From the NCBI GenBank assembly GCA_903868595.1, contig CAIPVV010000025.1, positions 94,068 through 158,067 on the forward strand: DNA of 64,000 nt, read 5' to 3'. Under the pieces are notes generated by a model. The model made no database searches. It was given only the letters and a program-made list of their open reading frames with translations, and was not told where the DNA came from. The position numbers were made by a program, and so were the translations under genes. The DNA comes from an uncultured Pseudomonadota bacterium (GTDB lineage Bacteria > Pseudomonadota > Gammaproteobacteria > Steroidobacterales > Steroidobacteraceae). Shown piece by piece: positions 25,767-36,205 of the stretch; positions within the stretch are counted from its first letter, which is position 1; the number at the start of each line of letters is the position of its first letter.

Positions 25767-26126
25767 ATGAAGACCCCGATCAAGACCCTGCTCGCAGGCC
25801 TCCTGCTGGCCGCCTCCCTGCCGCTGGCCGCCCACCACTCGGCCGCCCAGTTTGATTTCGCCCAGAACGTGACCGTGGAAGGCACCGTTAAGCACATCCG
25901 CGTGGCCAATCCGCACATGGAGCTTACGCTGGAGGTGGCCGACGCCAAGGGCAAGCGCGAGATCGCCTACGAGGGCCACAGCGCCAACAATATCTACCGC
26001 CTGGGATGGCGCAAGGATATGGTCAAGGATGGCGACACGGTCACGATCGTCATTGCGCCGCGCCGCGATGGCGCCGACGGCGGCTACGTGAAGAGCGTAA
26101 CGACGTCCGACGGCCACAAGTTTTAA
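25767..26126 (+). CDS. Small exported DUF6152-family protein
   Basis: A 119-residue protein with a signal peptide ending LPLAAHHSA. The pattern of a double His after the signal, then VTVEGTVKHIRVANPHMELTLEV and a C-terminal YVKSVTTSDG, fits DUF6152, small OB-like beta-barrel proteins often found in pairs with exported proteins of unknown role. The HH just after cleavage could bind metal (inference). The ATG has GAGGAGAA ahead of it. It forms a two-gene unit with the preceding gene and ends at a good terminator. Confidence 0.75.
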   Translation: MKTPIKTLLAGLLLAASLPLAAHHSAAQFDFAQNVTVEGTVKHIRVANPHMELTLEVADAKGKREIAYEGHSANNIYRLGWRKDMVKDGDTVTIVIAPRRDGADGGYVKSVTTSDGHKF

Positions 26127-26138
26127 CTAGACTGTGCG

Positions 26139-26179
26139 AGGGGGCGTCCCGGCTGAAACACGCCGGGGCGCCCTTTTTT
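26139..26179 (+). terminator. Rho-independent terminator after the DUF6152 gene
   Basis: A GC-rich hairpin (GGGCGTCCCGGC paired with GCCGGGGCGCCC, one mismatch) directly followed by TTTTTT. A textbook intrinsic terminator separating this unit from the efflux genes. Confidence 0.85.
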
Positions 26180-26212
26180 CATGGCGCCTCTGAATCGCGT
26201 AACGAGATCTGC

Positions 26213-27379
26213 ATGACGACCCCAATAGCCCGCCTTGCCCTTGCCCCTTTGATGCTGGCCGCCCTGGCGCTGGCCGGCTGCGGAAACGCCGCCAAACCCG
26301 GCGCGCCGCCGTCGCAGGCCCCGGAAGTCGGGGTGGTGACGATTACGCCGCAGCGGGTGAGGCTTACCAGCGAATTGCCGGGGCGCACCGCCGCCTACCG
26401 CATCGCCGAGGTACGCCCGCAGGTCGGCGGGATTCTGCTGCAGCGGCTGTTCACGGAAGGGGCCGAGGTCAAGGCCGGCCAGGCGCTCTACCAGATCGAC
26501 CCGGCGAGCTACCGTGCGGCGGAGTCCGGCGCGCGCGCCCAGCTGGCGGCCGCCGAGGCGCAGGCCGCCAATGCGCGCGCGCTGGCCGAACGCACCCAGA
26601 GCCTGCTGGCCTCCAAGGTGATCAGCCAGCAGGACTACGACAACGCCCAGGCCGCGCGCCGGGCGGCGGACGCCAACGTGCTGGTCGCCAAGGCCGCGCT
26701 GGAGAGCGCCCGCATCAACCTGACCTACACCCGCCTGACCGCCCCGATCAGCGGCCGGATCGGCCGCTCGGCGGTCACCGAGGGTGCGCTGCTGAAGGCC
26801 GTGCAGGACGATTCCATCGCCACCGTGCAGCAGCTGGATCCGATCTACGTGGACGTCACCCAGTCCAGCACGGAACTGCTGGCCCTGCAGCGCGAACTCG
26901 CGGCGGGCCACCTCAAGGTCGACAAGTCGGCCAAGGCCGCCGTCACGCTGACGCTGGAGGATGGCTCGGCGTACGAGCAGGAAGGACGCCTGGAGCTCAC
27001 CGAGGTCTCGGTCGACCGCGGTACCGGCACGGTGGTGCTGCGTGCCGTCTTCCCCAACCCCAACCGCGAGCTGCTGCCGGGCATGTTCGTGCGCGCACAC
27101 GTGGGCGAGGCGGTCGCCGAGGCGGCGCTGCTGGTGCCGCAGGCCGGCGTGTCGCGCAATGCCCGCGGCGAGGCCACGGTACTGGTGGTGGGCGAGGGCG
27201 ACGTGGTGAGCGAGCGCGTCGTGAAGACCTCCCGCGTGATCAACAACCAGTGGCTCGTCACCGACGGGCTCAAGGGCGGCGAGCGCGTGATCGTGGAGGG
27301 CCTGCAGAAGGCCAAGGCCGGCATCACGGTGCATGCCGTGCCGGCCGGCGAGAAGGCTGTCGCCCGGGCCCAGGGCTGA
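26213..27379 (+). CDS. RND efflux periplasmic adaptor (AcrA/MexA type)
   Basis: A 388-residue membrane fusion protein. The signal peptide carries lipobox ALAGC (Cys23). Then come the half-lipoyl segment AEVRPQVGGILLQRLFTEGAEV, the alpha-helical hairpin (about 95-165, repeated Ala/Gln), the second half-lipoyl TRLTAPISGRIGRSAVTEGA, a beta-barrel and a membrane-proximal domain. It links the inner-membrane pump to an outer-membrane channel. The GTG of the pump gene follows six bases later, so the two are one operon. There is no channel gene next to them, so a TolC/OprM encoded elsewhere must be shared. Confidence 0.95.
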   Translation: MTTPIARLALAPLMLAALALAGCGNAAKPGAPPSQAPEVGVVTITPQRVRLTSELPGRTAAYRIAEVRPQVGGILLQRLFTEGAEVKAGQALYQIDPASYRAAESGARAQLAAAEAQAANARALAERTQSLLASKVISQQDYDNAQAARRAADANVLVAKAALESARINLTYTRLTAPISGRIGRSAVTEGALLKAVQDDSIATVQQLDPIYVDVTQSSTELLALQRELAAGHLKVDKSAKAAVTLTLEDGSAYEQEGRLELTEVSVDRGTGTVVLRAVFPNPNRELLPGMFVRAHVGEAVAEAALLVPQAGVSRNARGEATVLVVGEGDVVSERVVKTSRVINNQWLVTDGLKGGERVIVEGLQKAKAGITVHAVPAGEKAVARAQG

Positions 27380-27385
27380 GCCGCC

Positions 27386-30300
27386 GTGCTGTCGCGCTTC
27401 TTCATTGATCGTCCCGTCTTCGCCTGGGTCATCGCGCTGGTACTGATGCTGGGCGGCGGCCTGGCGGTGGTGAAGCTGCCCGTGATGCAGTACCCCGGCA
27501 TCGCTCCGCCGCAGGTCTCCATCCAGGCCAGCTACCCCGGAGCCTCGGCGCAGACCGTGCAGGACAGCGTCGTGCAGGTCATCGAGCAGCAGCTCAATGG
27601 CATCGACGGCCTGGCCTATATCACTTCCGAGAGCAACGCCGACGGCTCGGCCAGCGTCACGCTCACCTTCGCGCAGGGCACCGACCCGGACATCGCCCAG
27701 GTGCAGGTACAGAACAAGCTGCAGGCGGCGACGCCGTTGCTGCCGGCCGAGGTGCAGCAGCAGGGGCTGCGCGTGGCCAAGCCGACGCGCAACTTCCTGG
27801 TGGTCATGGGCTTTCGTTCCACGGATAACTCCCTCAGCAGCGAGGACATCAACAACTACGTCGCCTCCAACGTCGTCGACCAGGTCAGCCGCACGGCGGG
27901 CGTGGGCGACGTGCAGCTGTTCGGCGCGCAGTTCGCCATGCGCATCTGGCTGGACCCCTCGCGCATGGCCAACTACGCAGTCACCGCGGCAGACGTCATC
28001 GCCGCCATCCGCGCGCAGAACGTGCAGGTCTCCGCGGGGCAGATCGGCGGATTGCCGGCCGTCCCGGCGCAGGCGCTGAACGCCACGATCGTCGGCCCCT
28101 CGCGCCTCTCAACGCCGGCGCAGTTCGGTGCAATCCTGCTGCGCGTCAACGCCGGTGGCTCGCCGCTGCGCATCCGCGACGTCGCGCGGGTCGACTTGAG
28201 CGCCGAGAACTACACGCGCGAGGTGCACTACAACGGCCAGGCAGGCGCCGCCATGGCGGTAAGGCTCGCGATCGGCCAGAACGCGCTCGACACGGTGGAT
28301 GCCATCGACAAGACGGTGGAGCGCCTGAAGCCCTTCTTCCCGGCGAGCCTGGAAGTCGTCTACCCGGTGGATACCTCGCCGTTCGTGCGCACCTCGATCC
28401 GCGAGGTCGCCAAGACCCTGCTCGAGGCTATCGTGCTGGTGTTCCTGGTGATGTACCTGTTCCTGCAGAACATCCGTGCAACGCTCATTCCTACCATCGC
28501 GGTGCCGGTGGTAATGCTGGGCACCTTCGGCGTGCTCGCCGCCTTCGGCTTCTCCATCAATACGCTGACCATGTTCGGTATGGCGCTCTCCATCGGCCTG
28601 CTGGTGGATGACGCGATCGTGGTCGTGGAGAACGTGGAGCGCCTGATGTCGGAGGAGGGCCTGCCCCCGAAGCAGGCGACCCGCAAGTCCATGGACCAGA
28701 TCACCGGCGCGCTGGTTGGCATCGCGCTGGTGCTGGCGGCCGTGTTCGTGCCCATGGCCTTCTTCGGTGGCTCGGTGGGCGTGATCTATCGCCAGTTCTC
28801 CATCACGCTGGTCTCCGCGATGCTGCTGTCGGTGCTGGTAGCGCTCATCCTGACCCCCGCGCTGTGCGGCACGATCCTCAAGCCCCTGAAGAAGGGCGAG
28901 CAGCACAGCTCGCGCGGCTTCTTCGGCTGGTTCAATCGCTTCTTCGCGCGCAGCAACCTGGGCTACCACAACCGCCTGAAGTCGATGCTGGGGCGACCGG
29001 GCCGCTTCCTGCTGCTGTACGTGGCGCTGGTCGTGTTGATGGGGCTGCTGTTCGTGCGCATCCCGACGGCCTTCCTGCCCGACGAGGACGCCGGCACCCT
29101 GAACGGCATCGTGCAGACGCCGCCGGGAGCGACCAAGGAGCGCACGGCCCGGGCGCTCGAGCAGGCGCAGAACTACTTCCTGGACCATGAGAAAGACACC
29201 GTTGAATCGGTGATGACGGTCAACGGCTTCAACTTCGCCGGCACCGGCCAGAACATGGGCTTGGTGTTCGTGAAGCTGAAGAACTGGGATGAGCGCAAGC
29301 AGGCGTCCCAGAAGGTCAAGGCGATCGCGCAGCGAGCCGGGGCGTTCTTCGCGCGCATCAAGGACGCCTCGATCTTCGTGATCGTGCCGCCGGCGGTGAC
29401 CGAGCTGGGCAATGCCTCCGGCTTCGACCTGCAGCTGCAGGACCGCGCCGGCGTGGGCCGGGAGGTCCTGCTGGCGGCGCGCAACCAGCTGCTGGGCATG
29501 GCGGCCAAGGAGCCCGCGCTCGCCGGCGTGCGTCCCAACGGCGTGGAGGATGCGCCGCAGTACCTGCTCGACATCGACCAGGAGAAGGCCGGCGCGCTGG
29601 GCGTGCCGCTCACGGACGTGAACCTGACGCTGTCGGCGGCCTGGGGCTCCACCTACGTGAATGACTTTCTGGATCGCGGGCGCGTGAAGCGCGTGTACGT
29701 GCAGGGCGAGCCCGCCACGCGCATGCAGCCGGATGACCTCGCGCGCTGGTACGTGCGCAACACGCAGGGCGCGATGGTACCGTTCTCCGCCTTCGCCAGC
29801 GGCAAGTGGGGCTTCGGGCCGCAGAAGCTGGTGCGCTACAACGGGGTGCCTGCGCTCAACATCCAGGGCCAGGCCGCGCCCGGCCATGCCACGGGCGAGG
29901 CGATGCAGGTGATGGAGTCGCTGGTGGCCAAGCTCCCGCCGGGCATCGGCTACGAGTGGACGGGCGTGTCGTACGAGGAGCGCCTGTCCGGCTCCAAGGC
30001 CCCTGCGCTCTACGCGGTGTCGCTGGCCGTGGTGTTCCTGTGCCTGGCCGCGCTGTACGAGAGCTGGTCGATCCCGGTGACCGTGCTGCTGGTGGTGCCG
30101 CTGGGCGTTCTGGGCGCGGTGATCGCCACGCTCTCGCGAGGCCTCTCCAACGATGTGTTCTTCCAGGTCGGCCTGCTGACCACCATGGGCCTGGCGGCCA
30201 AGAGCGCCATCCTGATCGTGGAGTTCGCCAAGGACTACTTCGACCGCGGCGTGGACCTGCACGAGTCCGTGCTGCGCGCCGCGCACCAGCGCCTGCGCCC

Positions 30301-30544
30301 GATCCTCATGACCTCCCTCGCGTTCATGTTCGGCGTGCTGCCGCTGGCGCTCTCCAGTGGCGCCGGTTCCGGCGCGCAGAACGCCGTCGGCACCGGGGTC
30401 ATCGGCGGCATGCTCGCCTCCACGTTCCTGGCGATCTTTTTCGTGCCGTTGTTCTTCGTGGTCGTGCTGCGCCGCTTCGGGGTGAAGCCGGGGCACCTGG
30501 ATCCCAACACGGCTTCCAAGTGGGCGCCCGAGGTATCGACCTAG
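27386..30544 (+). CDS. RND multidrug efflux pump, HAE1 family (AcrB/MexB type)
   Basis: A 1052-residue inner-membrane proton antiporter. It begins with [17 protein letters not shown], the HAE1 signature. Twelve transmembrane helices and two large periplasmic loops are placed as in AcrB. The proton-relay aspartate pair is in [18 protein letters not shown] and the partner lysine is in [13 protein letters not shown]. The length matches AcrB (1049). The start is GTG. No tetR-type regulator and no outer-membrane factor gene flank the pair. Substrates cannot be predicted from the sequence. Confidence 0.96.
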   Translation: MLSRFFIDRPVFAWVIALVLMLGGGLAVVKLPVMQYPGIAPPQVSIQASYPGASAQTVQDSVVQVIEQQLNGIDGLAYITSESNADGSASVTLTFAQGTDPDIAQVQVQNKLQAATPLLPAEVQQQGLRVAKPTRNFLVVMGFRSTDNSLSSEDINNYVASNVVDQVSRTAGVGDVQLFGAQFAMRIWLDPSRMANYAVTAADVIAAIRAQNVQVSAGQIGGLPAVPAQALNATIVGPSRLSTPAQFGAILLRVNAGGSPLRIRDVARVDLSAENYTREVHYNGQAGAAMAVRLAIGQNALDTVDAIDKTVERLKPFFPASLEVVYPVDTSPFVRTSIREVAKTLLEAIVLVFLVMYLFLQNIRATLIPTIAVPVVMLGTFGVLAAFGFSINTLTMFGMALSIGLLVDDAIVVVENVERLMSEEGLPPKQATRKSMDQITGALVGIALVLAAVFVPMAFFGGSVGVIYRQFSITLVSAMLLSVLVALILTPALCGTILKPLKKGEQHSSRGFFGWFNRFFARSNLGYHNRLKSMLGRPGRFLLLYVALVVLMGLLFVRIPTAFLPDEDAGTLNGIVQTPPGATKERTARALEQAQNYFLDHEKDTVESVMTVNGFNFAGTGQNMGLVFVKLKNWDERKQASQKVKAIAQRAGAFFARIKDASIFVIVPPAVTELGNASGFDLQLQDRAGVGREVLLAARNQLLGMAAKEPALAGVRPNGVEDAPQYLLDIDQEKAGALGVPLTDVNLTLSAAWGSTYVNDFLDRGRVKRVYVQGEPATRMQPDDLARWYVRNTQGAMVPFSAFASGKWGFGPQKLVRYNGVPALNIQGQAAPGHATGEAMQVMESLVAKLPPGIGYEWTGVSYEERLSGSKAPALYAVSLAVVFLCLAALYESWSIPVTVLLVVPLGVLGAVIATLSRGLSNDVFFQVGLLTTMGLAAKSAILIVEFAKDYFDRGVDLHESVLRAAHQRLRPILMTSLAFMFGVLPLALSSGAGSGAQNAVGTGVIGGMLASTFLAIFFVPLFFVVVLRRFGVKPGHLDPNTASKWAPEVST

Positions 30545-30640
30545 CAGGCTGCCTCGGCATCCGGCGATACGCGCCCCCGGGGCCTGCGGTGGCCGCGGGA
30601 AAAGGGGGAATTCAGGGCGCGTGGAACTGGTAACCTTGCG

Positions 30641-31032
<392 letters not shown>

Positions 31033-31049
31033 CTTCAAGTCCGCGATTC

Positions 31050-31074
31050 GCGGCCTGCCCCGGCGGCAGGCCGC
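31050..31074. terminator. Hairpin between rnpB and the convergent monooxygenase-fold gene
   Basis: GCGGCCTGCC and GGCAGGCCGC form a perfect 10-bp stem with a 5-base loop, placed between two convergent transcription units. No T tract on either side. Confidence 0.5.
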
Positions 31075-31088
31075 TGGCGCTGCCGCGC

Positions 31089-31451
31089 CTAGTTGCGGAA
31101 GCCATACTCCAGGGCGAAGAACTGGGGATTGAGCCCGGCGAGCGGCCCGCGCAGCTTTGCCAGCTCCGATTCCGGACCGTGGATCTCCAGGCGCGCGATG
31201 TCCGCGATCTTCAGGGCCTGGGCCAGCAGGTCGCCCACGTTGGCCAGGTGGGCGAGCAGGGCCTCCGCATCGCCGTAACCCTCGCGGCAATGCACCTGGT
31301 CTTCCAGGAACGTGAATGCGTAGTACAGGCACTTGGGCTCGGTCTTCGTCTTGGCTACGAACTGGACGCACAGCGCCTTGAAGGCGTCCATCTGCCCGGC
31401 GTGTACCTTGAAATACGGGGCCAGCGAACAGCAGCGATCATCGGTTGCCAT
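31089..31451 (-). CDS. Small ABM-like (antibiotic biosynthesis monooxygenase fold) protein
   Basis: A 120-residue protein without signal peptide. FKVHAGQMDAFKALCVQFVAKTKTEP, then CLYYAFTFLEDQVHCREGYGDAEALLAHLANVG, resembles the dimeric ferredoxin-like ABM fold, whose members include quinol monooxygenases and many proteins of unknown role. The helix-strand order fits, but no catalytic residue is certain. The ATG has GAGG seven bases upstream. A much longer minus-strand frame continues upstream to 32336, but that part is antisense to the molybdoenzyme genes and is rejected. Confidence 0.7.
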   Translation of the reverse strand: MATDDRCCSLAPYFKVHAGQMDAFKALCVQFVAKTKTEPKCLYYAFTFLEDQVHCREGYGDAEALLAHLANVGDLLAQALKIADIARLEIHGPESELAKLRGPLAGLNPQFFALEYGFRN

Positions 31452-31562
31452 GGTGCACCTCGGCCAAGATTGGAAGGGACTGCGCCCGAGACTAACAGAG
31501 GATGCGTGACACGACGGCCAGCGTCCGCATAATGGCCTGATCACTCGTGACGGGAGGGCGGC

Positions 31563-32033
31563 ATGGCGATTTCCTTTGTCGTAAACGGTGAGGCGCGCTC
31601 GGTGGATGCCGATGCCGATACGCCCCTGCTCTGGGTCCTGCGCGAGAACCTGGGCCTGACCGGCACCAAGTTCGGCTGTGGCATTTCCGCCTGCGGCGCC
31701 TGCACGGTGCACGTCAACGGCGCGCCGGTGCGCGCCTGCGTGGTGCCGATCGCGACGCTCCAGGGCGCCTCGATCACCACGATCGAGGGGCTGGCGCCCC
31801 AGGATGCGCCGCACCCGGTGCAGATCGCGTGGATTGCGCAGCAGGTGCCGCAGTGCGGCTACTGTCAGTCCGGCATGATCATGGCGGTGAGCGCGCTGCT
31901 GGCGCACAACCCCAATCCCAGCGACGAGGAAATCGCCGCGCAGATCACCAACCTGTGTCGCTGCGGCACCTACGAGCGCGTGCGGCGTGCCATCCGCTCG
32001 CTGGCCCCCGGCGCGGGAGGCTCCCATGGGTAA
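31563..32033 (+). CDS. Isoquinoline 1-oxidoreductase-type [2Fe-2S] small subunit
   Basis: A 156-residue xanthine-oxidase-family iron-sulfur subunit. The N-terminal plant-type [2Fe-2S] cluster ligands are Cys39, Cys44, Cys47 and Cys59 ([11 protein letters not shown] and later RACV). The second cluster, in a four-helix domain, uses Cys98, Cys101 (CGYC) and Cys132, Cys134 (CRC). It passes electrons from the molybdenum centre to an acceptor. The GGGAGGGCGGC before the ATG is a good ribosome binding site. The large-subunit gene overlaps its last eight bases. Confidence 0.93.
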   Translation: MAISFVVNGEARSVDADADTPLLWVLRENLGLTGTKFGCGISACGACTVHVNGAPVRACVVPIATLQGASITTIEGLAPQDAPHPVQIAWIAQQVPQCGYCQSGMIMAVSALLAHNPNPSDEEIAAQITNLCRCGTYERVRRAIRSLAPGAGGSHG

Positions 32034-34227
32034 GTGGACGCGGCGCGCGCTGCTGAGCGTCGGGGGTGTGGTCGGCGGCGGCCTGGTGCTGGGCATTTCC
32101 GAGATCGCCTTCGCTCCCAATCGACTGGGCATCCTGCCTCCGCCCTCCGGCGATGGTGCGATGCTGACGGTGTGGCTGCGAATTACGCCGGAAGATGCGG
32201 TGACCGTGCTGGTGCCGCACTGTGAGATGGGGCAGGGCGTCCACACGGCGCTGGCGATGATGGCCGCCGAGGAGCTCGACGCCGAGTGGTCGCAGGTGCA
32301 CGTGCAGGAGGCACCGGCCGAGCCCGCCTTTGCCAATGCGCACGTGCTGCGCGCGTTCCTGCCGCTCGAGATCCCGCCGCTACTGGGCCGTGGCTTTGAC
32401 TACGCGACCTTCAAGGTCGCCCAGTGGGTGGGCTTGCAGGTGACCGGTGGCAGTTCCAGCGTGCGCGGCACGGGCCACCACGGCATGCAGGTCGCCGGCG
32501 CCGCGGCGCGCGCCATGCTGATCCAGGCGGCCGCGGTGCGCTGGCAGGTCCCCGCGGAACAATGCATCGCCAGGCGCTCGCGCGTACTGCATGAGCCTTC
32601 CGGCCACGCCGCAAGCTTCGGGGAGCTGGCGGATGAGGCGTCGAGACTCGCGCCGCCCGTGCACCCCGCCTTCAAGTCGCCCTCCCAGTACCGGATCAGG
32701 GGCACGTCGGTACAGCGCGTGGATATCCCCGCGAAGGTCAATGGCACGGCACGCTACGGCCTGGACGTGGTGCTGCCCGGCATGCTCTACGCCACGGTGC
32801 GCGCGGCCCCGGTGTTCGGCGGCAAGCTCGCCGCCGTGGAAACCGCGGCGGTGGAGGCGATGCCCGGCGTGAAGTCCGTGGTGAAGCTGGAGGAGGCCGT
32901 GGCGGTCGTGGCTGACGGCTATTGGCGCGCACTCAAGGCGTCGCGCGCGCTGCAGCCGCAGTTCACCGACGGCGGCCACGGCGAGGTCGATAGCGCGGCG
33001 ATCTTCGCCGCGCAGGCCGAGGCCCTGTCCGGGCAGTCCTTCGGCAAGGCGGGCAAGGAGGGCGCGGGCGCCGCGTCGCTGGAACATGCCGCGCGCCAGG
33101 TGGAGGCCGAGTACCGCGTGCCGTACCTGGCGCATGCGACGATGGAGCCGATGAACGCCACGGCGCACATCGTGGACGGCCGCTGCGAGGTGTGGGCGGG
33201 TACGCAGGACCCGCTCTCGGCACGCAAGGTCGCGGCGAAGGCCGCCGGCATCGCGCCGGACAAGGTGACCTTCCACAACCAGCCGCTGGGCGGCGGGTTC
33301 GGCCGTCGCCTGCCCGGCACCTTCGACTACATCGAGCAGGCGGTGAAGATCGCCAAGGCCATCGCGCCCACGCCCGTGAAACTCATCTGGAGCCGCGAGG
33401 AGGATCTGCAGCACGATTACTATCGCGCGGCATTCGTGGCGCGGTTCCAGGCGGGCCTGGACGCCGAGGGACGGCCGCAGACCTGGGTCTCCCACTTCAA
33501 CGGGGCCTCCGAAGCCCTGGCCGCCAGGCCCCCGTACCAGTTCAAGGATCTGGAGCTGCGGACCACCGACGTGCATGCCCACGTGCGCGAAGGCTCGTGG
33601 CGATCGGTGGCGTTCTCGCAGCAGGGCTTCTTCATCGAGTCCTTCATGGATGAGCTGGCGCACGCCGCGCAGCAGGATCCGGTGGGCTACCGCCTGGCGG
33701 CGCTGGGCCATGCGCCGCGCCATCGCGCGGTGCTCGAGAAGGCAGCGCAGCTCGCCGGATGGGGCACGCCGCTGCCCGCCGGCCAGGGGCGGGGCGTCGC
33801 GCTGGTGGAGGCCTTCGGGACGATCGTCGCGGAAGTGGCGCGGGTGGAGATCACGGCCGATCGCCAGATCAAGGTTCACCAGGTGACGGCCGTCGTCGAC
33901 AGCGGCGAGGTGGTCAATCCGGATACCGCCGCGGCGCAGATCGAGGGCGGGATCGTGTTTGGTCTTACCGCGGCGCTGTACGGGCAGATCACCATCGACA
34001 AGGGCCGCGTGCAGCAGAGCAACTTCCACGACTACCCGCTGCTGAAGCTGGCCGACTCGCCCCGCGTGACCGTGGAGTTCATCCGGTCTGGCGCACCGCT
34101 GGGTGGCATGGGCGAACCGGGCGTGCCGCCGATCGCACCGGCCGTGGCCAATGCGATCTTCGCGGTTACCGGCAGGCGCCTGCGCGAGCTGCCGCTGCAG
34201 GCGAACCTGCTGTCCGGCAAGAGTTAG
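32026..34227 (+). CDS. Isoquinoline 1-oxidoreductase-type molybdopterin-binding large subunit
   Basis: A 733-residue protein with an N-terminal twin-arginine-like leader ([12 protein letters not shown]), so the enzyme is probably exported folded with its cofactor. Typical stretches are [61 protein letters not shown] and [20 protein letters not shown]; the last holds the catalytic Glu of the family (GEPG). These enzymes hydroxylate N-heterocycles or oxidise aldehydes using molybdopterin cytosine dinucleotide. No XdhC/MocA-type maturation gene and no cytochrome subunit are adjacent. It needs molybdenum, which may relate to the modE/modA pair 14 kb upstream. Confidence 0.92.
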   Translation: MGKWTRRALLSVGGVVGGGLVLGISEIAFAPNRLGILPPPSGDGAMLTVWLRITPEDAVTVLVPHCEMGQGVHTALAMMAAEELDAEWSQVHVQEAPAEPAFANAHVLRAFLPLEIPPLLGRGFDYATFKVAQWVGLQVTGGSSSVRGTGHHGMQVAGAAARAMLIQAAAVRWQVPAEQCIARRSRVLHEPSGHAASFGELADEASRLAPPVHPAFKSPSQYRIRGTSVQRVDIPAKVNGTARYGLDVVLPGMLYATVRAAPVFGGKLAAVETAAVEAMPGVKSVVKLEEAVAVVADGYWRALKASRALQPQFTDGGHGEVDSAAIFAAQAEALSGQSFGKAGKEGAGAASLEHAARQVEAEYRVPYLAHATMEPMNATAHIVDGRCEVWAGTQDPLSARKVAAKAAGIAPDKVTFHNQPLGGGFGRRLPGTFDYIEQAVKIAKAIAPTPVKLIWSREEDLQHDYYRAAFVARFQAGLDAEGRPQTWVSHFNGASEALAARPPYQFKDLELRTTDVHAHVREGSWRSVAFSQQGFFIESFMDELAHAAQQDPVGYRLAALGHAPRHRAVLEKAAQLAGWGTPLPAGQGRGVALVEAFGTIVAEVARVEITADRQIKVHQVTAVVDSGEVVNPDTAAAQIEGGIVFGLTAALYGQITIDKGRVQQSNFHDYPLLKLADSPRVTVEFIRSGAPLGGMGEPGVPPIAPAVANAIFAVTGRRLRELPLQANLLSGKS

Positions 34228-34353
34228 GCGGGAGGCGCGACCGGTTCCGGTGGGCGGGATTGGCAAGCGGTCGCCCGCCAATTCCTAGGAGCGAACACGC
34301 CGTGAACGATGCATACGTACCGACGCGGCTCAACGCAGCCCCGGCTGCCGGCC

Positions 34354-34806
34354 ATGCCCGCGCGTAAGCCCGCCCGCCCCGCGCTGGACGTGCGCGGGCT
34401 GATGGGGGTGGAGGAGCTCCTGCGGCTGCCGGAGAGCGCGAAGCGGGATCCGGCGATCGACGCCTGGCTGCAAGCCGGCCCGGTGGAGCTGCGTTCGCTG
34501 GCGCGCAAGTGGTTTGAACGCCTGCGTGCCTGTGGTGGCGACGTGCGCGAACTGCTGCACGACGGTTACCCTGTCGCCTGCCTGCAAGATGCGCCGTTTG
34601 CCTACGTCAACACGTTCAAGGGCCACGTCAACGTAGGATTCTTCCAGGGTGCTGCGCTCAAGGACCCTGCCGGCCTGCTGGAGGGAGGCGGCAAGCGCAT
34701 GCGGCATGTGAAGCTGTTTCCGGGCAGAGAGCCGGACGAGGTGGCGCTGGGGGAACTGGTCGAGGCTGCCTACTGGGACATGAAGGCCCGCCTGGCCGGC
34801 GAGTAA
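34354..34806 (+). CDS. DUF1801-family protein
   Basis: A 150-residue soluble protein. The core, ELLHDGYPVACLQDAPFAYVNTFKGHVNVGFFQGAALKDPAGLLEGGGKRMRHVKL, is characteristic of the DUF1801 (YdhG-like) fold, related to the frataxin-like superfamily. Its biochemical role is unknown. The frame is open from 34309, but the ATG at 34354 gives the usual length; no strong ribosome binding site decides between them. It lies alone between the molybdoenzyme operon and the DsbA-like gene. Confidence 0.75.
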   Translation: MPARKPARPALDVRGLMGVEELLRLPESAKRDPAIDAWLQAGPVELRSLARKWFERLRACGGDVRELLHDGYPVACLQDAPFAYVNTFKGHVNVGFFQGAALKDPAGLLEGGGKRMRHVKLFPGREPDEVALGELVEAAYWDMKARLAGE

Positions 34807-35005
34807 GGCAATGGCGGGTGGTCCTGCGATCCTGGCAGGCTGTTCGCAGTGAATCGCTGCCATGACGCTGAAGGGGCCGTACGTCTCGCCCCGTGGGCGC
34901 GGCCGTCTGCCCCCCGCGGGTGGTTCACGGCGGGAGCTTTCGCGAGGGCGCGGGGCAAGGATGCGGGGATGGCTATGGAGCCTTGCCGTAAATTAGACTC
35001 AAACG

Positions 35006-35665
35006 ATGTCCCAGAAGATCGCGATCACCTATTACACCGACGTGCTGTGCGTCTGGGCGCATATCTCGCAGGCAAGAATCGATGAGCTCCTGCGACGGTT
35101 TCCCGAGGAGACGTCCGTGGAATACCGGTTCTGTTCGGTGTTCGGCGATACGGCCTACAAGATCGCCAGAGGGTGGGCGGATCGTGGCGGGTACGAGGGG
35201 TTCGCGCGCCACCTGCACGAGGCGGTCTCGGAGTTCGATCACATAACGCTCCACCCCGAACTCTGGCAGCGTTCGCGGCCCGCATCCTCCGCTCCCGCGC
35301 ATCTCGTGTTGAAGGCCGTCCAGCGGGTGGACAAGCGCCAGACCCGCGCCCTGCTGCTGGCGTTGCGCACGGCATTCTTCGAGCGATGCCTCGACATCGG
35401 TCGCTGGTCGGTACTGCAGGAGGCGCTGGAGGCCGTCGGCGTGTCCGTCGATGCGGTCCGCGAGTGGATCGACAGCGGCAGGGCCCAGGCGGATCTGGAG
35501 GCGGATCACCGCGAGCAGCAGGCGCTGATGATCCAGGGCAGCCCGACGATCCTGCTCAACGAGGGGCGCCAGAAGCTGTACGGCAATGTGGGCTACGGCA
35601 TTATCGAGGCCAACATCCGGGAACTGCTGCGCTCGCCGTCTGCCGGCGCAGCCAGTTGGTGCTAG
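35006..35665 (+). CDS. DsbA-family (FrnE / hydroxychromene isomerase-like) protein with degenerate active site
   Basis: A 219-residue thioredoxin-fold protein with an inserted helical domain. The start IAITYYTDVLCVWAHISQ aligns with the DsbA/FrnE active-site strand, but the CxxC is reduced to a single cysteine (C-V-W-A), and GSPTILLNEGRQ carries the cis-Pro loop. No signal peptide, so it is cytoplasmic. The lost second Cys argues against dithiol oxidoreductase activity and towards a glutathione-dependent isomerase or transferase, as in 2-hydroxychromene-2-carboxylate isomerase. That is an inference. Confidence 0.78.
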   Translation: MSQKIAITYYTDVLCVWAHISQARIDELLRRFPEETSVEYRFCSVFGDTAYKIARGWADRGGYEGFARHLHEAVSEFDHITLHPELWQRSRPASSAPAHLVLKAVQRVDKRQTRALLLALRTAFFERCLDIGRWSVLQEALEAVGVSVDAVREWIDSGRAQADLEADHREQQALMIQGSPTILLNEGRQKLYGNVGYGIIEANIRELLRSPSAGAASWC

Positions 35666-35712
35666 CCCGGATGCATACGACGGGCGGGCGATGCCCGCGC
35701 GGAGCAGGCTAG

Positions 35713-36036
35713 GTGGCCTCCTCGATCGCCTCTGCCCTGTCGGCCGCCATTCCCGCGGCCGAGAAATCCCTGGGCGTGCTGCGGGCGACCCCGTACCAGG
35801 AACTCAGGAGGCTGCCGACCCAGAGCATCGCGGAGCTCGCGCACTGTGGAAGGCGGGTCACCCTGACGACCTATGTGGAGGTCTTCGCGCAGCACGGTGA
35901 CGAAGTCCAGGTGGTGATCCAGCTGGTTGCCCATGGGTGGCTGGGCATCAATCGGGTCTGGGCGCAGGGATTCCGCGCAACCCACCGGGGTGTGCGGCGT
36001 CGGTTGCGCAAGGCCGAGCTGCGTGGCTACACGTGA
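35713..36036 (+). CDS. Hypothetical protein, 107 aa
   Basis: A GTG-started frame with AGGCTAG just upstream. The composition is that of a real protein (ordered alternation of strands such as RVTLTTYVEVFAQHGDEVQVVIQLVAHGW with helices), ending in a basic tail RRRLRKAELRGYT. No signal peptide or membrane segment, and no family recognised. It stands between the DsbA-like gene and a small membrane protein gene. Confidence 0.55.
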   Translation: MASSIASALSAAIPAAEKSLGVLRATPYQELRRLPTQSIAELAHCGRRVTLTTYVEVFAQHGDEVQVVIQLVAHGWLGINRVWAQGFRATHRGVRRRLRKAELRGYT

Positions 36037-36205
36037 CTGCCTCGCCGGCGCTGGGGGGGGGCTGCGGGGGCGTGATCCGTGGGGGGTCGCCGCGCGGTGC
36101 CGTCGGGCAGGATGCGACGCTCGCACAGCGAGCCCCGTCAGAAGTGCGGGACTTCAGCGCAGTGCCGCGCTGCCGCGTGGGAAGCTGAGCAGGAACCGCT
36201 GAGTG

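Noticed and set aside
28109..30496. 795-codon frame on the minus strand across the RND pump gene
   Set aside because: It is antisense to an unmistakable AcrB-type gene. High GC3 in the sense strand removes stop codons from this register, and the product is a low-complexity Arg/His/Gln-rich string.
31452..32336. N-terminal extension of the ABM-like protein to 415 residues
   Set aside because: The extension is antisense to both molybdoenzyme genes and lacks family features; the ATG at 31451 has a good ribosome site.
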